From NCBI GenBank assembly GCA_022616435.1, contig JAKEET010000157.1, positions 1 to 57,304 of the forward strand: 57,304 nucleotides of DNA, read 5' to 3'. Each line of letters starts with the position of its first letter. The first letter of the stretch is position 1. This stretch comes from Gemmataceae bacterium (GTDB lineage Bacteria; Planctomycetota; Planctomycetia; Gemmatales; Gemmataceae). This document shows, piece by piece, positions 8,489-16,635 of the stretch. A model generated the notes under the pieces. It was not told the origin of the DNA. It did not search any database and saw only the letters and a program-made list of their open reading frames with translations. Position numbers and translations under genes: made by a program.

Positions 8489-9418
8489 GTGCGCACCCTC
8501 ATCACCGGCGGCGCCGGCTTCGTCGGCTCGCACCTGTGCGAACGCTTCCTCGCCGACGGCCACGAGGTCGTCTGCGTCGATAACTGCATCACCGGCACGT
8601 TGCCCAACGTCGAGCACCTGCGCGCCAACGCGCACTTCTCGTTCATCCGCCACGACATCTCGCACCCGCTCGAAATCGACGGCCCGCTCGACAACATCTT
8701 GCACTTCGCCTCTCCCGCCAGCCCGGTCGATTACTTGCGGCACCCGATCCCGACGCTCAAGGTCGGCGCGCTCGGCACCCACAACACGCTCGGCATCGCC
8801 AAGGCCAAGAACGCCCGCTACCTCCTGGCCAGCACCAGCGAAGTCTACGGCGATCCGGAAGTCCACCCGCAGCGCGAGGACTACTGGGGCCACGTCAACC
8901 CGATCGGCGTCCGCGGCTGCTACGACGAGGCCAAACGTTTCGCCGAGGCGATCACGATGGCCTATCACCGCCATCACGGCATCAACACCCACATCGTCCG
9001 CATCTTCAACACCTACGGCGAACGCATGCGCCTCGACGACGGCCGCGTCGTCCCCAACCTCATGGGCCAGGCGCTGCGCGGCGAGCGGCTGACGGTCTAC
9101 GGCGACGGCTCGCAGACACGCAGTTTTTGCTACGTGAGCGACCTGGTGGACGGCATCGCCCGGCTGCTGGCGGCCGATTTCCACGAACCCGTGAACCTGG
9201 GCAATCCGAACGAGGTGACCATCCTCGACTTCGCCAAGGAGATCCTGGAGCTGACGGGCGGCGCGAGCCGGATCGAATTCAAGCCGCTGCCGCAGGATGA
9301 TCCGAAGGTCCGGCGGCCGGACATCACGCGGGCCCGGCAGTTGCTGGGGTGGGAGCCGACCGTGGAGCGCCGCGACGGCATGCGGCGGACGCTGGAGTAT
9401 TTCCGGAACAAGGTGTAG
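8489..9418 (+). CDS. UDP-glucuronate decarboxylase-like SDR (UDP-xylose synthase family)
   Basis: 309 aa from a GTG start. The Rossmann motif GGAGFVGSH (7-15) opens the protein, followed by [20 protein letters not shown], and the catalytic YDEAK (about 145-149), then [10 protein letters not shown] and [27 protein letters not shown] and the IFNTYG/RSFCYV blocks are typical of UDP-glucuronic acid decarboxylase, which yields UDP-xylose for glycan synthesis. A dTDP-glucose dehydratase is less likely given the SP(A)SP block. Starts 3 nt after the previous stop. Confidence 0.9.
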   Translation: MRTLITGGAGFVGSHLCERFLADGHEVVCVDNCITGTLPNVEHLRANAHFSFIRHDISHPLEIDGPLDNILHFASPASPVDYLRHPIPTLKVGALGTHNTLGIAKAKNARYLLASTSEVYGDPEVHPQREDYWGHVNPIGVRGCYDEAKRFAEAITMAYHRHHGINTHIVRIFNTYGERMRLDDGRVVPNLMGQALRGERLTVYGDGSQTRSFCYVSDLVDGIARLLAADFHEPVNLGNPNEVTILDFAKEILELTGGASRIEFKPLPQDDPKVRRPDITRARQLLGWEPTVERRDGMRRTLEYFRNKV

Positions 9419-9426
9419 GCCTGGCC

Positions 9427-9455
9427 TTTCGCGCGGTGGGCGGCGGCGGTAGAAT
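9427..9455 (+). promoter_or_regulatory. Candidate promoter for the toxin-antitoxin pair
   Basis: TTTCGC, a 17-nt spacer, then TAGAAT. The -10 is good, the -35 weak. It lies 27 nt upstream of the DUF433 gene start, whose SD is TTGGGAG. Confidence 0.35.
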
Positions 9456-9481
9456 GCACTCGACGAACTTGGGAGCACATC

Positions 9482-9796
9482 ATGGTCAGCGCCACGGTCA
9501 ACCGCATCGTCAAGTCGCCCGGCGTGTGCGGCGGCCGTGCGTGCATTGCCGGCCATCGCGTTCGGGTCATGGACATCGTTGCGTGGCATGAAAAACGGGG
9601 CTACTGCCCGGATGAGATCGTCGACATGTTTCCCGGCATCACCCTGGCGGATGTCTATGCGGCGCTAGCCTACTACTTCGACCATCGCCGGGAAATCGAC
9701 GACGAATTCCAGGATGCCGATCAGTGGGCCGAGCGGTTGAAGGCCAGCACCCCATCGAAGATTCCCGCGGAGCTCCGGGGAAAGCGCGATGGCTGA
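9482..9796 (+). CDS. DUF433 antitoxin-like protein
   Basis: 104 aa. The core SPGVCGGRACIAGHRVRVMDIVAWHEK...DEIVDMFPGITLADVYAALAYYFDHR is the characteristic DUF433 signature (GKPCIxGTRI-type block followed by a winged-helix-like region). DUF433 proteins are commonly encoded directly upstream of DUF5615 PIN-like proteins, as here, and are thought to act as the antitoxin and autorepressor. Start at 9482 is supported by GGGAG 8 nt upstream. The 3' end overlaps the partner by 8 nt. Confidence 0.88.
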   Translation: MVSATVNRIVKSPGVCGGRACIAGHRVRVMDIVAWHEKRGYCPDEIVDMFPGITLADVYAALAYYFDHRREIDDEFQDADQWAERLKASTPSKIPAELRGKRDG

Positions 9797-10124
9797 ACCG
9801 GTCCGGTTCTTCATGGATCAGCACATACCGGCGGCGGTCAGCCATGGTCTGGGCAGGCACGGCGTGGACGTGCTGACCGCTCAGGATGCTGGCCGCTGCG
9901 GCCAGCCGGACATCGATCAGCTAGCATTCGCCACATTGGATCAGCGGGTCTTGGTCAGCTTCGATCCGGACTTTCTGGCCCTGCATCAGGCCGGCACGAG
10001 CCACACCGGCATTGCTTGGTGTCAGGCGCACAAACACGGGATCGGGCAACTGATTCAAGCGCTGCTGTTGATCCACGGCGTTTTGGATCGCGACAGCATG
10101 AAGAATCACGTCGAATACCTGTGA
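9789..10124 (+). CDS. DUF5615 PIN-like toxin candidate
   Basis: 111 aa: RFFMDQHIPAAVSHGLGRHGVDVLTAQDAG...IDQLAFATLDQRVLVSFDPDFLALH. The acidic positions (D10 of the FxxDQH motif, D in the T-A-x-D segment, and SFDPDF) match the DUF5615 version of the PIN nuclease fold, suggesting a metal-dependent RNase. Translation is probably coupled to the DUF433 gene through the 8-nt overlap. Toxicity and target are inferred from family and context only. Confidence 0.85.
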   Translation: MAEPVRFFMDQHIPAAVSHGLGRHGVDVLTAQDAGRCGQPDIDQLAFATLDQRVLVSFDPDFLALHQAGTSHTGIAWCQAHKHGIGQLIQALLLIHGVLDRDSMKNHVEYL

Positions 10125-10253
10125 ACGGTGATTATTTTCGAAGCGATATCTGAATCGTTTCGTTTCCAGTTGTTTAGGAGCTACAATAATCGTATACAAG
10201 CATAACCGCAGTCACGATTTGATGCGAATCGGCCGGTCCCAACAGGAAAATCC

Positions 10254-11237
10254 ATGACGCCAACCACCCAGCAGCCCCCCGCCACCCTCCTTCGCCGCCT
10301 CGGCGGCTGGTTCCTCCCGAAACAACCCGCAGGACTTCCCGTCGCCCTTGCCGACGAGCGCCTCGATTGGGCGCGGGTGATTCCCTATGCCCTCATCCAC
10401 CTGATGTGCCTGGCCGTCATCTGGGTCGGCTGGAGCTGGGCGGCGGTCGGCGTCGCGGTGTTCCTGTACGCCTTGCGCGTGTTCGCGTTGACCGGGTTCT
10501 ACCATCGGTATTTCGCGCACCGCACCTTCAAGACCGGCCGCATCACGCAGTTCCTCTTCGGCTGGATCGGCTCCACGTCGCTGCAGCGCGGCCCCTTGTG
10601 GTGGGCGGCGCATCATCGTCACCATCACGCCCATTCCGACGACCCCGAAGACATCCATTCTCCCCGGCAAAAGGGGATTCTGTGGTCGCACATGTGCTGG
10701 TTCCTGACGCCGCGGGCCAGCGCCACCAACGTCAAGCTCATCCCGGATTTCGCGAAGTACCCTGAGCTGCGCTGGCTCGATCGCAACGAGTTCACGCCGG
10801 CGATGCTGCTCGGCCTGGCCCTGTTCGGGCTCGGCGAGCTGCTGGCCATCGGCGGCATCGCCACCACCGGACTGCAGATGGTGGTCTGGGGCCTGTTTAT
10901 TTCCACCGTGGCCGTCTACCACGTCACCTATCTCGTGAATTCGGCCACCCACCTGATCGGCCGCCGCCGCTACGAGACCAAGGACGACAGCCGCAACAGC
11001 ATGGTGATCGCGCTGTTGACCTTCGGCGAAGGCTGGCACAACAACCACCACTATTACCCCAACTCGGTCCGGCAGGGCTTCTTCTGGTGGGAGATCGACA
11101 TCACTTATTACCTGCTGCGGTTGATGGCCGTCTTTGGCCTCGTCTGGCAGTTGCGGCCGGTGCCGAAGCGGATCCTCCACGTGCAGGCGAAGCAAGTTGC
11201 CGAGCCGGCCATTCCGGCGGCGACAGTGACCGTATAG
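10254..11237 (+). CDS. Acyl-CoA (delta-9) desaturase
   Basis: 327 aa membrane di-iron enzyme. Histidine boxes HRYFAHR (about 84-90), HHRHHHAHSD (about 119-128) and GEGWHNNHHYYP (about 258-269) are those of stearoyl-CoA/acyl-CoA desaturases, which place a cis double bond in saturated acyl chains at the membrane. Hydrophobic segments flank the boxes (about 40-70, about 180-225). The 129-nt region upstream is AT-rich with TACAAT at 10182-10187 as a possible -10. Regulation by temperature is plausible for the family but no site is seen. Confidence 0.92.
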   Translation: MTPTTQQPPATLLRRLGGWFLPKQPAGLPVALADERLDWARVIPYALIHLMCLAVIWVGWSWAAVGVAVFLYALRVFALTGFYHRYFAHRTFKTGRITQFLFGWIGSTSLQRGPLWWAAHHRHHHAHSDDPEDIHSPRQKGILWSHMCWFLTPRASATNVKLIPDFAKYPELRWLDRNEFTPAMLLGLALFGLGELLAIGGIATTGLQMVVWGLFISTVAVYHVTYLVNSATHLIGRRRYETKDDSRNSMVIALLTFGEGWHNNHHYYPNSVRQGFFWWEIDITYYLLRLMAVFGLVWQLRPVPKRILHVQAKQVAEPAIPAATVTV

Positions 11238-11245
11238 GTCAGTCC

Positions 11246-11896
11246 ATGTCCAAAGAATCCCAGCTCCGACAGGTGCTCGATAGCGGCATCGTCGCCGTGG
11301 TCCGCTCCCCGGATAGTCACCAGCTCGTCGAGGTGATCCGGGCGTTGGCCGAGGGGGGCGTGACGGTGGCGGAAGTCACCATGACGGTGCCGGGAGCGCT
11401 CGACGTCATCCGCGCGGCCCGCCAGGCGTTGGGCGACCAGGTGCTGCTTGGCGCCGGCACGATCCTCGATCCGGAAACCGCGCGGGCGGCTCTCCTGGCC
11501 GGGGCGGAGTACATCGTTTCCCCCACCGTGAATCTCGACGTCATCAAGCTGTGCCAGCGCTATGACAAGCTGGTGATGCCCGGCGCGTTGACGCCGACCG
11601 AAATCCTCACGGCCTGGGAAGCAGGGGCCGATATCGTCAAGGTGTTTCCCGCCGACGTGGTGGGCCCGGGGTACTTCAAGGCCCTGCGCGGGCCGTTGCC
11701 GCAGGTCCGCTTGATGCCGACCGGCGGCGTCGATCTGACCACCGCCGCCGCGTTCTTGAAGGCCGGCGCCTGCTGTCTGGGCGTCGGCGGCCAGCTCGTC
11801 GAGCCCGATGCCGTGGCGAAGCATGATTTCGCCCGTATCCGCGATCTGGCGAAGCAATACGTGGCCGTCGTGAAGCAGGCGCGCGTCAAGTCATGA
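11246..11896 (+). CDS. eda: KDPG/KHG aldolase
   Basis: 216 aa TIM-barrel class-I aldolase that would cleave 2-dehydro-3-deoxy-6-phosphogluconate (or a related keto-acid) to pyruvate and an aldehyde. The general acid/base Glu in VAEVTM (about 43), LLGAGTILD, and the Schiff-base Lys in IVKVFPAD (about 132) are present, followed by PTGGV. The Arg that follows the Glu in the enteric enzymes (EVTLRT) is Thr here (EVTMTVPGA), so substrate preference may differ. ATG at 11246 is 8 nt after the desaturase stop; the same frame is open upstream but reads into desaturase sequence. Confidence 0.88.
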   Translation: MSKESQLRQVLDSGIVAVVRSPDSHQLVEVIRALAEGGVTVAEVTMTVPGALDVIRAARQALGDQVLLGAGTILDPETARAALLAGAEYIVSPTVNLDVIKLCQRYDKLVMPGALTPTEILTAWEAGADIVKVFPADVVGPGYFKALRGPLPQVRLMPTGGVDLTTAAAFLKAGACCLGVGGQLVEPDAVAKHDFARIRDLAKQYVAVVKQARVKS

Positions 11897-11903
11897 GTCA
11901 GCG

Positions 11904-12644
11904 ATGAATCCCCAAGCCGCTCCCTCCGCCGCTCAGGCCGCCGCTCAGGCCGCCGCCGCCTCGCCCCACGGTTTCCTATCCTGCGCCCAGGTCCGCGACA
12001 TCGACCGCCGCGCCATCGCCGAGTACGGCATCCCAGCGCTGTCGTTGATGGAAAACGCCGGCCGCGGCGCGGCGGCGACGTTGCTCAGCCTCGGCGTTCA
12101 CGGCCCGGTTGCGATCTGCTGCGGCAAGGGCAACAACGGCGGCGATGGCCTGGTTATCGCCCGCCACTTGCACAACGCGGCAATCGACGTCAAGGTGTTG
12201 CTGTTCGCCCTGCCCAATGAGTTAAGCCCCGACGCTGCCACGAACTGGCAGATCGTTTCGAAAGCGGGCATTCCGGCGGAAGTCGTGACGACGCCGGAGG
12301 ACCAGCGCCTGGCCGCCGAGCTGGCCCGCGTCGAGTGGGTGGTGGACGCGCTGTTCGGGACCGGCTTGCAAGGCCCGGTGCGGCCGCCGCTGGATCGCGT
12401 CATCGCCGCCATCAACGCCGGTCCGGCGCGCATCTTCGCCGTCGATATTCCGTCCGGGCTCGACGGCGACACCGGCCAGCCGCTCGGCCCGACCGTGCGC
12501 GCCCGCCACACGGCGACGTTCGTCGCGCCGAAGAAGGGCTACGCCAGCCCGGCGGCGGCGACGTGGCTTGGCCAAGTGCATGTCATCGATATCGGCGTGC
12601 CCCAGCGACTGCTGATCGACCTGACGAAAGAACATGCTGGTTGA
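11904..12644 (+). CDS. nnrE: NAD(P)H-hydrate epimerase (YjeF N-terminal domain)
   Basis: 246 aa. After an Ala-rich N-terminus come the conserved SLMENAGRGAA, CGKGNNGGDGLVIARHL (about 74-90), VVDALFGTGLQGPVRPP, and VDIPSGLDGDTGQ blocks of the YjeF_N fold. The enzyme repairs damaged cofactor by epimerising the R form of NAD(P)HX so a dehydratase can restore it. The dehydratase (C-terminal YjeF) domain is absent, so this is the stand-alone epimerase. It starts 7 nt after the aldolase stop in the same operon-like run. Confidence 0.92.
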   Translation: MNPQAAPSAAQAAAQAAAASPHGFLSCAQVRDIDRRAIAEYGIPALSLMENAGRGAAATLLSLGVHGPVAICCGKGNNGGDGLVIARHLHNAAIDVKVLLFALPNELSPDAATNWQIVSKAGIPAEVVTTPEDQRLAAELARVEWVVDALFGTGLQGPVRPPLDRVIAAINAGPARIFAVDIPSGLDGDTGQPLGPTVRARHTATFVAPKKGYASPAAATWLGQVHVIDIGVPQRLLIDLTKEHAG

Positions 12645-12691
12645 AGTTGTGCGCCGGTACAATGGAAGCAGCCCTTGCCGGAGTTCAACCA

Positions 12692-13438
12692 ATGCCGGTA
12701 CATGATTGGACGCGCGTCGGCGCTGGAACCTTCCATCATTTTCACAATGCATGGACGACTCATTTGAGTGAAGCACTCAATTCCGGCCTCTTGCCGAGAG
12801 GATACTATGCGCTGTCGGAACAGCACGTTGGGCTGGCCATTCCCGATATTCTGACGTTGCATGCCAACGAAGGCGAACTCACACCGGATCGAGACGGCGG
12901 CGTCGCGCTCCTGGCGGCCCCGCCGAAAGTTGGCCGGAAACTGGTCGCTACCGAGGCGGGCATGGCGCGAGCGCGCCGCCGCACGTTGACGATTCGCCAT
13001 TCCAGCAACCACCGCGTCGTCGCCATGATCGAAATCGTCTCGCCGGCCAACAAGGATCGACAACAAAGCGTGGACGATTTCGCCGGCAAAGCGATCGCCG
13101 CGATCGATCGAGGGATTCACGTGTTGATGTTGGATTTGCTGCCGCCGGGCTTCTTCGACCCCATGGGCATGCACGGCGCCATTTGGGGATCGTTCGGGGA
13201 TGTTGACGAGCCCCCCAAGGATCAACCGCTGGCTCTTGCATCCTACGACGCACTGGTGGGCCTTCCTCAGGCGGATTTGGAACGACTGCACGTCGGGGAT
13301 GTCCTGCCGGAAATGCCGTTGTACCTGGTCGGCGACAACTACATCAACACGCCGCTCGAGTCGACCTACGCGGCCGCCTTCCGCGGCATGCCGGCCTACT
13401 GGCGTAATGTGCTCGAGAAGGATGCTGCGATACCATGA
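12692..13438 (+). CDS. DUF4058 family protein
   Basis: 248 aa. It begins MPVHDWTRVGAGTFHHFHNAW, the typical DUF4058 start, and contains VAMIEIVSPANKDRQQSVDDFAGKAIAAIDRGIHVLMLDLLPP. An in-frame ATG 30 nt upstream exists, but GGAG about 9 nt before 12692 and the family start favour 12692. The I-E-[IV]-x-S-P-x-N-K motif recalls restriction-endonuclease-like folds (compare Uma2), but catalytic function has not been shown to my knowledge. Lower GC than the genes before it. Confidence 0.82.
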   Translation: MPVHDWTRVGAGTFHHFHNAWTTHLSEALNSGLLPRGYYALSEQHVGLAIPDILTLHANEGELTPDRDGGVALLAAPPKVGRKLVATEAGMARARRRTLTIRHSSNHRVVAMIEIVSPANKDRQQSVDDFAGKAIAAIDRGIHVLMLDLLPPGFFDPMGMHGAIWGSFGDVDEPPKDQPLALASYDALVGLPQADLERLHVGDVLPEMPLYLVGDNYINTPLESTYAAAFRGMPAYWRNVLEKDAAIP

Positions 13439-13487
13439 TCTTCTTCAACAATCCAACGATCTTCCCCAAGAATCCACACATTCGCTG

Positions 13488-13517
13488 TTGACACCGCGGC
13501 CGATCGTCTTCTAGACT
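13488..13517 (+). promoter_or_regulatory. Candidate sigma-70-type promoter of the leuA leader
   Basis: TTGACA at 13488-13493, an 18-nt spacer and TAGACT at 13512-13517. It lies directly upstream of the leader peptide. Transcription from it would leave only a very short 5' end before the leader SD (GAGG at 13524-13527), so the true start could be slightly different. Confidence 0.5.
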
Positions 13518-13534
13518 ATGGACGAGGTGTTCCC

Positions 13535-13597
13535 ATGACGTCCCGGATTGGACTATTGCTGCTCGATCTCTTGCTTCTTCCGGGGGAAACGTCCTAG
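13535..13597 (+). CDS. Leucine-rich leader peptide of leuA (20 codons)
   Basis: ATG at 13535 opens a 20-codon frame ending in TAG at 13595-13597. The peptide has LLLLDLLLL at residues 7-15: eight leucines read by CTA, TTG, CTG, CTC, CTC, TTG, CTT and CTT. GACGAGG lies 7 nt upstream as a proper SD. It stands 85 nt upstream of leuA, and mutually exclusive hairpins lie just behind it. This is the design of a translation-sensing attenuator: a ribosome starved of leucyl-tRNA would stall at the Leu run. Enteric leuL has four tandem Leu codons; no homology is claimed, only shared logic. Confidence 0.75.
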   Translation: MTSRIGLLLLDLLLLPGETS

Positions 13598-13661
13598 GTT
13601 CATCGTCATCCGCGATCAACATTGCAGATACCGACCCTGGGACAACAAGTGTTCCAGGGTC
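13538..13661 (+). promoter_or_regulatory. Transcription attenuator of leuA (hairpins 1:2, 2:3, 3:4)
   Basis: Segment 1 (ACGTCCCGG, 13538-13546) can pair with 13580-13592 with a 4-nt bulge, enclosing the Leu codons. Segment 2 (GTCCTAGG, 13591-13598), which overlaps the peptide stop, pairs over 8 bp with segment 3 (CCTGGGAC, 13636-13643; one U-G pair). Segment 3 extended (13633-13644) pairs over 12 bp with segment 4 (13650-13661; one G-U). A ribosome at the stop would cover segment 2 and allow 3:4; a ribosome stalled on Leu codons would free segment 2 for 2:3 and read-through. Confidence 0.7.
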
Positions 13662-13670
13662 GTTTCGTTT
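13633..13670 (+). terminator. Intrinsic-terminator-like hairpin of the leuA leader
   Basis: GACCCTGGGACA, loop ACAAG, TGTTCCAGGGTC, then GTTTCGTTT. The stem is strong; the U-tract is interrupted, so termination may be partial. The leuA SD (GAGGG, 13671-13675) follows immediately, so the hairpin could also affect ribosome access. Confidence 0.6.
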
Positions 13671-13682
13671 GAGGGATATGCC

Positions 13683-15236
13683 ATGAGCGACCGCCTGATC
13701 ATTTTCGACACCACGCTCCGCGACGGCGAGCAATCGCCCGGCGCCAGCATGAACCTGGCTGAAAAGCTCGAGATCGCCCACGCCTTGCGCGAGCTGGGGG
13801 TCGACATCATCGAGGCCGGCTTCCCGATCGCCTCGCCGGGCGACTTCGAGGCCGTTCAGGCGATCGCCCAGCAGGTCGAGGGGCCGACCATCTGCGGCCT
13901 GGCCCGGTGCAACGCCGCCGACATCGATCGCGCCTGGGAAGCGCTCAAGCCGGCGATGAAGCCGCGCATCCACGTCTTCCTGGCGACCAGCGCCATCCAC
14001 CGCGAATTCAAGCTGCACATGGCCAAGGACGAGATCATCCGCCGCGCCGTCGAGGGAGTCACGCGCGCCAGGAACTATCTGAGCGACGTCGAGTTCTCTC
14101 CCGAAGACGCCGCCCGCACCGAGCTGGATTTCCTGGCCGAGGTCGTCGAGAAGGCCATCGACGCGGGCGCGACCACGGTCAACATCCCCGACACCGTGGG
14201 CTTCGCCGTTCCGGAGCAATACGCGGCGGCGATTCAGCATCTGAAGAAGAACGTGCGCGGCATCGACAAGGCGGTGATCAGCGTCCATTGCCACAACGAC
14301 CTGGGCCTGGCGGTGGCCAACAGCTTGGCCGCCCTCAAGGAGGGCGCCCGCCAGATCGAATGCACCATCAACGGCCTGGGCGAGCGCGCCGGCAATTGTT
14401 CGCTCGAAGAGGTCGTGATGGCGGTCAAGACGCGGGCCGACTACTACGGGCTGGAATCGGGCATCAACACGCGGCGGATCGTGCCGACGAGCCGGCTGGT
14501 GTCGCGCGTCACCGGCATTCCGGTCCAGCGCAACAAGGCCATCGTCGGCCAGAACGCCTTCGCCCACGAGGCCGGCATCCATCAGGACGGCATGCTCAAG
14601 CACGCCCAGACCTACGAGATCATGCGGCCCGAGGACGTGGGCCTGCTGCGGACCGAGCTGGTGTTGGGCAAGCATTCCGGCCGGCACGCGCTGCGGCAAA
14701 AGATCCGCGACCTGGGCTATCACCTGGACGATCAGCAACTGCAGCAGGTCTTCGAGCAATTCAAGACGCTGGCCGATCGGAAGAAGACGGTCTACGACGC
14801 CGACATCGAGGCCCTGGCGGAGACGGTGCTGCACAGCGGCCCCGCGATCTGGACGCTGGAAGCGGTGACCTGCAACGGCGGCTCGGGGACGGTGCCGTCG
14901 GCGGCAGTCGTGTTGTGGCACCGGGACGGCGCCGTCCACAAGGACGCCGGCACCGGCGACGGGCCCATCGACGCCATCTTCAAGACCATCGAGCGCCTCA
15001 CCGGAATCGACCTGAAGCTGAAGGACTACTCGGTGCGCAGCGTCACAGCCGATGAGGACGCGCAGGGCGAGGCCCAGATCGAGGCCGAGCACAACGGCCG
15101 GACGCTGCGCGGCCGGGCGGTGTCGACCGACATCATCGAGGCGAGCGCCCAGGCGTTCCTGCAAGTGGTCAATCGCGCCCTGCTGCGGCAACAGCTCCGG
15201 ATGAACCCGCAGACCGAAGCGGTGACGGCGACGTAG
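13683..15236 (+). CDS. leuA: 2-isopropylmalate synthase
   Basis: 517 aa. First committed step of leucine synthesis: acetyl-CoA plus 2-oxoisovalerate to 2-isopropylmalate. The HMGL-like catalytic domain starts FDTTLRDGEQSPGASM, and shows EAGFP, SVHCHNDLGLAVANSL, and NGLGERAGNCSLEEV with metal ligands in the D-T-T-L-R-D and H-C-H motifs; a linker holds RNKAIVGQNAFAHEAGIHQDGMLK. Residues about 390-517 are a LeuA allosteric domain, so end-product inhibition by leucine is expected in addition to the attenuator. GAGGG lies 7 nt before the ATG. leuBCD are not in the window. Confidence 0.95.
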   Translation: MSDRLIIFDTTLRDGEQSPGASMNLAEKLEIAHALRELGVDIIEAGFPIASPGDFEAVQAIAQQVEGPTICGLARCNAADIDRAWEALKPAMKPRIHVFLATSAIHREFKLHMAKDEIIRRAVEGVTRARNYLSDVEFSPEDAARTELDFLAEVVEKAIDAGATTVNIPDTVGFAVPEQYAAAIQHLKKNVRGIDKAVISVHCHNDLGLAVANSLAALKEGARQIECTINGLGERAGNCSLEEVVMAVKTRADYYGLESGINTRRIVPTSRLVSRVTGIPVQRNKAIVGQNAFAHEAGIHQDGMLKHAQTYEIMRPEDVGLLRTELVLGKHSGRHALRQKIRDLGYHLDDQQLQQVFEQFKTLADRKKTVYDADIEALAETVLHSGPAIWTLEAVTCNGGSGTVPSAAVVLWHRDGAVHKDAGTGDGPIDAIFKTIERLTGIDLKLKDYSVRSVTADEDAQGEAQIEAEHNGRTLRGRAVSTDIIEASAQAFLQVVNRALLRQQLRMNPQTEAVTAT

Positions 15237-15240
15237 TTTG

Positions 15241-15261
15241 GTGAGTGGTGAGTGGTGACGG
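15241..15261. repeat. Heptamer array GTGAGTG at the leuA 3' end
   Basis: The stop codon plus four nt (TAGTTTG) is followed by GTGAGTG, GTGAGTG, GTGACGG. Complementary CTCACC-rich segments occur at about 15268-15275 and 15311-15324, so the transcript end can fold. No T-tract is present. Confidence 0.65.
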
Positions 15262-15335
15262 CGCTTGACTCACCTCGCTCGCCATGATACCCAAGACTCT
15301 GTCGCCGACCCCCACCACCTCACCAGGAGAACTCC

Positions 15336-16247
15336 ATGGAATCGACAGACTTGCTCGAGCGCCGCCGCTTTCTGCAAGCGGGCACGGTCGTCGCTGCCGG
15401 CGCGGCCGCCGTCGGGATGAGCGGCGCCGGCACGGCAGCCGCGGCGCAGCCCGAACCCGCGCGCAACGGCCCCGACCCGTTCGGCGGCTTCACCGTCGGC
15501 GTCCAGAGCTACACGTTCCGCAGTTTCCGCAAGCTGCCCGACGTGCTGGCGCGCATCCAGGAGCTCGGCCTGCATTTTGTCGAGTTCTATCGCGACCACA
15601 TCCCGCTCGACAGCTCCGACGCCGACATCAACGCCGCCCGCGCCCTGTGCTTCCGCCACGGCATCACGCCGATCGCCTTCGGCGTCGAGGGCTTCACCAA
15701 GGACCACCAGGCCAATCGCCGCAAGTTCGAGTTCGCCCGCAAGCTCGGGGTCCGCTTCCTGAGCGCCGATCCCAGTCCCGACAGCTTCGACAGCCTCGAT
15801 CGCCTGGTCGCGGAATTCGGCATCGGCATCGCCATCCACCCGCACGGCCCGGCGGGCAACCGGATGCTGCACCGCTGGTACTCGGCGGAAGTGATCATGA
15901 AGGCGGTCGAGAGCCATCATCGCTTGATCGGCACCTGCCTCGACACGGGGCATTTGATCCGCTGCGCCCAGGACCCGTTCAACCGCAAGCTCGACCCGGC
16001 GCTGCAAGTCCGCCACATGGCCGCTCGCAACTTCGGCCTGCACCTCAAGGACCACGACAATGCCAAGCGGACGGACGTGGTATTTGGCCGCGGTGTCCTG
16101 AACGTCGCCGAAGTGCTGCGGGCGCTGCGCGACGTGCGTTTCCAGGGCTACATCAGCATCGAGTACGAGGCGAATCCGCAGAACCCGTCGCCCGACGTCC
16201 GCGCCTGTCTCGACGTGTTCAAGGAAGCGGTCAGGAAGCTGGGATGA
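15336..16247 (+). CDS. Tat-exported sugar phosphate isomerase/epimerase (AP-endonuclease-2 fold)
   Basis: 303 aa. The N-terminus MESTDLLERRRFLQAG followed by an Ala-rich hydrophobic run and AAAAQP is a twin-arginine signal peptide. The rest is a xylose-isomerase-like TIM barrel: VGVQSYTFRSF, HFVEFYRDHIPL, AIHPHGP, TCLDTGH (metal ligands), HLKDHDN, and YISIEYEANP. Such exported sugar isomerase/epimerase proteins are numerous in planctomycetes and probably act on sugars or cyclitols outside the cytoplasm. AGGAGA lies 6 nt upstream of the ATG. Substrate unknown. Confidence 0.85.
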   Translation: MESTDLLERRRFLQAGTVVAAGAAAVGMSGAGTAAAAQPEPARNGPDPFGGFTVGVQSYTFRSFRKLPDVLARIQELGLHFVEFYRDHIPLDSSDADINAARALCFRHGITPIAFGVEGFTKDHQANRRKFEFARKLGVRFLSADPSPDSFDSLDRLVAEFGIGIAIHPHGPAGNRMLHRWYSAEVIMKAVESHHRLIGTCLDTGHLIRCAQDPFNRKLDPALQVRHMAARNFGLHLKDHDNAKRTDVVFGRGVLNVAEVLRALRDVRFQGYISIEYEANPQNPSPDVRACLDVFKEAVRKLG

Positions 16248-16290
16248 GACCTTTCCTTGAAGTTTCGCAGTCGGCCGGTCGATAGTAGAG

Positions 16291-16419
16291 ATGTTGCCAA
16301 GGGGTGGTCCGACCCAAAAATGCGAGGCAGGATGCCGTCTCACCTTGCCGAACAGCCGATTTGAGTTGACCAACCTGAGGGATAGCGGTGATGCAGGGCT
16401 GCATCATCGCTATTTTTTT
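16291..16419 (+). ncRNA. Candidate small RNA ending in a strong terminator
   Basis: The 388-nt gap 16248-16635 has no supported protein gene. A TTGAAG (about 16255) and GATAGT (about 16279) pair could start an RNA of about 130 nt that contains short stems (GGGT/ACCC around 16300, GGCA/TGCC around 16325) and stops at the terminator at 16383-16419. It could alternatively be just the long 3' UTR of the upstream gene. No known RNA family is recognised. Confidence 0.35.
16383..16419 (+). terminator. Rho-independent terminator
   Basis: TAGCGGTGATGCAG against CTGCATCATCGCTA with one G-U pair, directly followed by seven T. This is the best canonical terminator in the window. It lies 136 nt past the sugar isomerase stop. 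Confidence 0.9.
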
Positions 16420-16635
16420 GCGCGCCCCGCGTGCCCGGGCTTTTCGATACGCAGCGCAAAGTCTCGCCCGCCCCGCTGATCGGCACATCTTCACCCGGCC
16501 GCGACGCTGAATATCCTAATCTCGTCCGATGACGGCGTAGGATCGATTGTCAATCTGTCCGGATCGATCGCTCCGTCCGGTCAGGTTGCAAACGTTGCAA
16601 ACCCAACCTACGGCGCCCTTCGACCGGAGCCATCC

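Noticed and set aside
12645..12691. Start of the DUF4058 protein at the ATG 30 nt upstream
   Set aside because: The family begins MPVHDW and the SD spacing fits 12692 better.
16248..16420. Riboswitch, 6S RNA or SRP RNA in the gap upstream of the hydrolase
   Set aside because: No conserved core of any class that I know (for example no SRP tetraloop region or tmRNA-like acceptor); only a candidate small RNA is kept.
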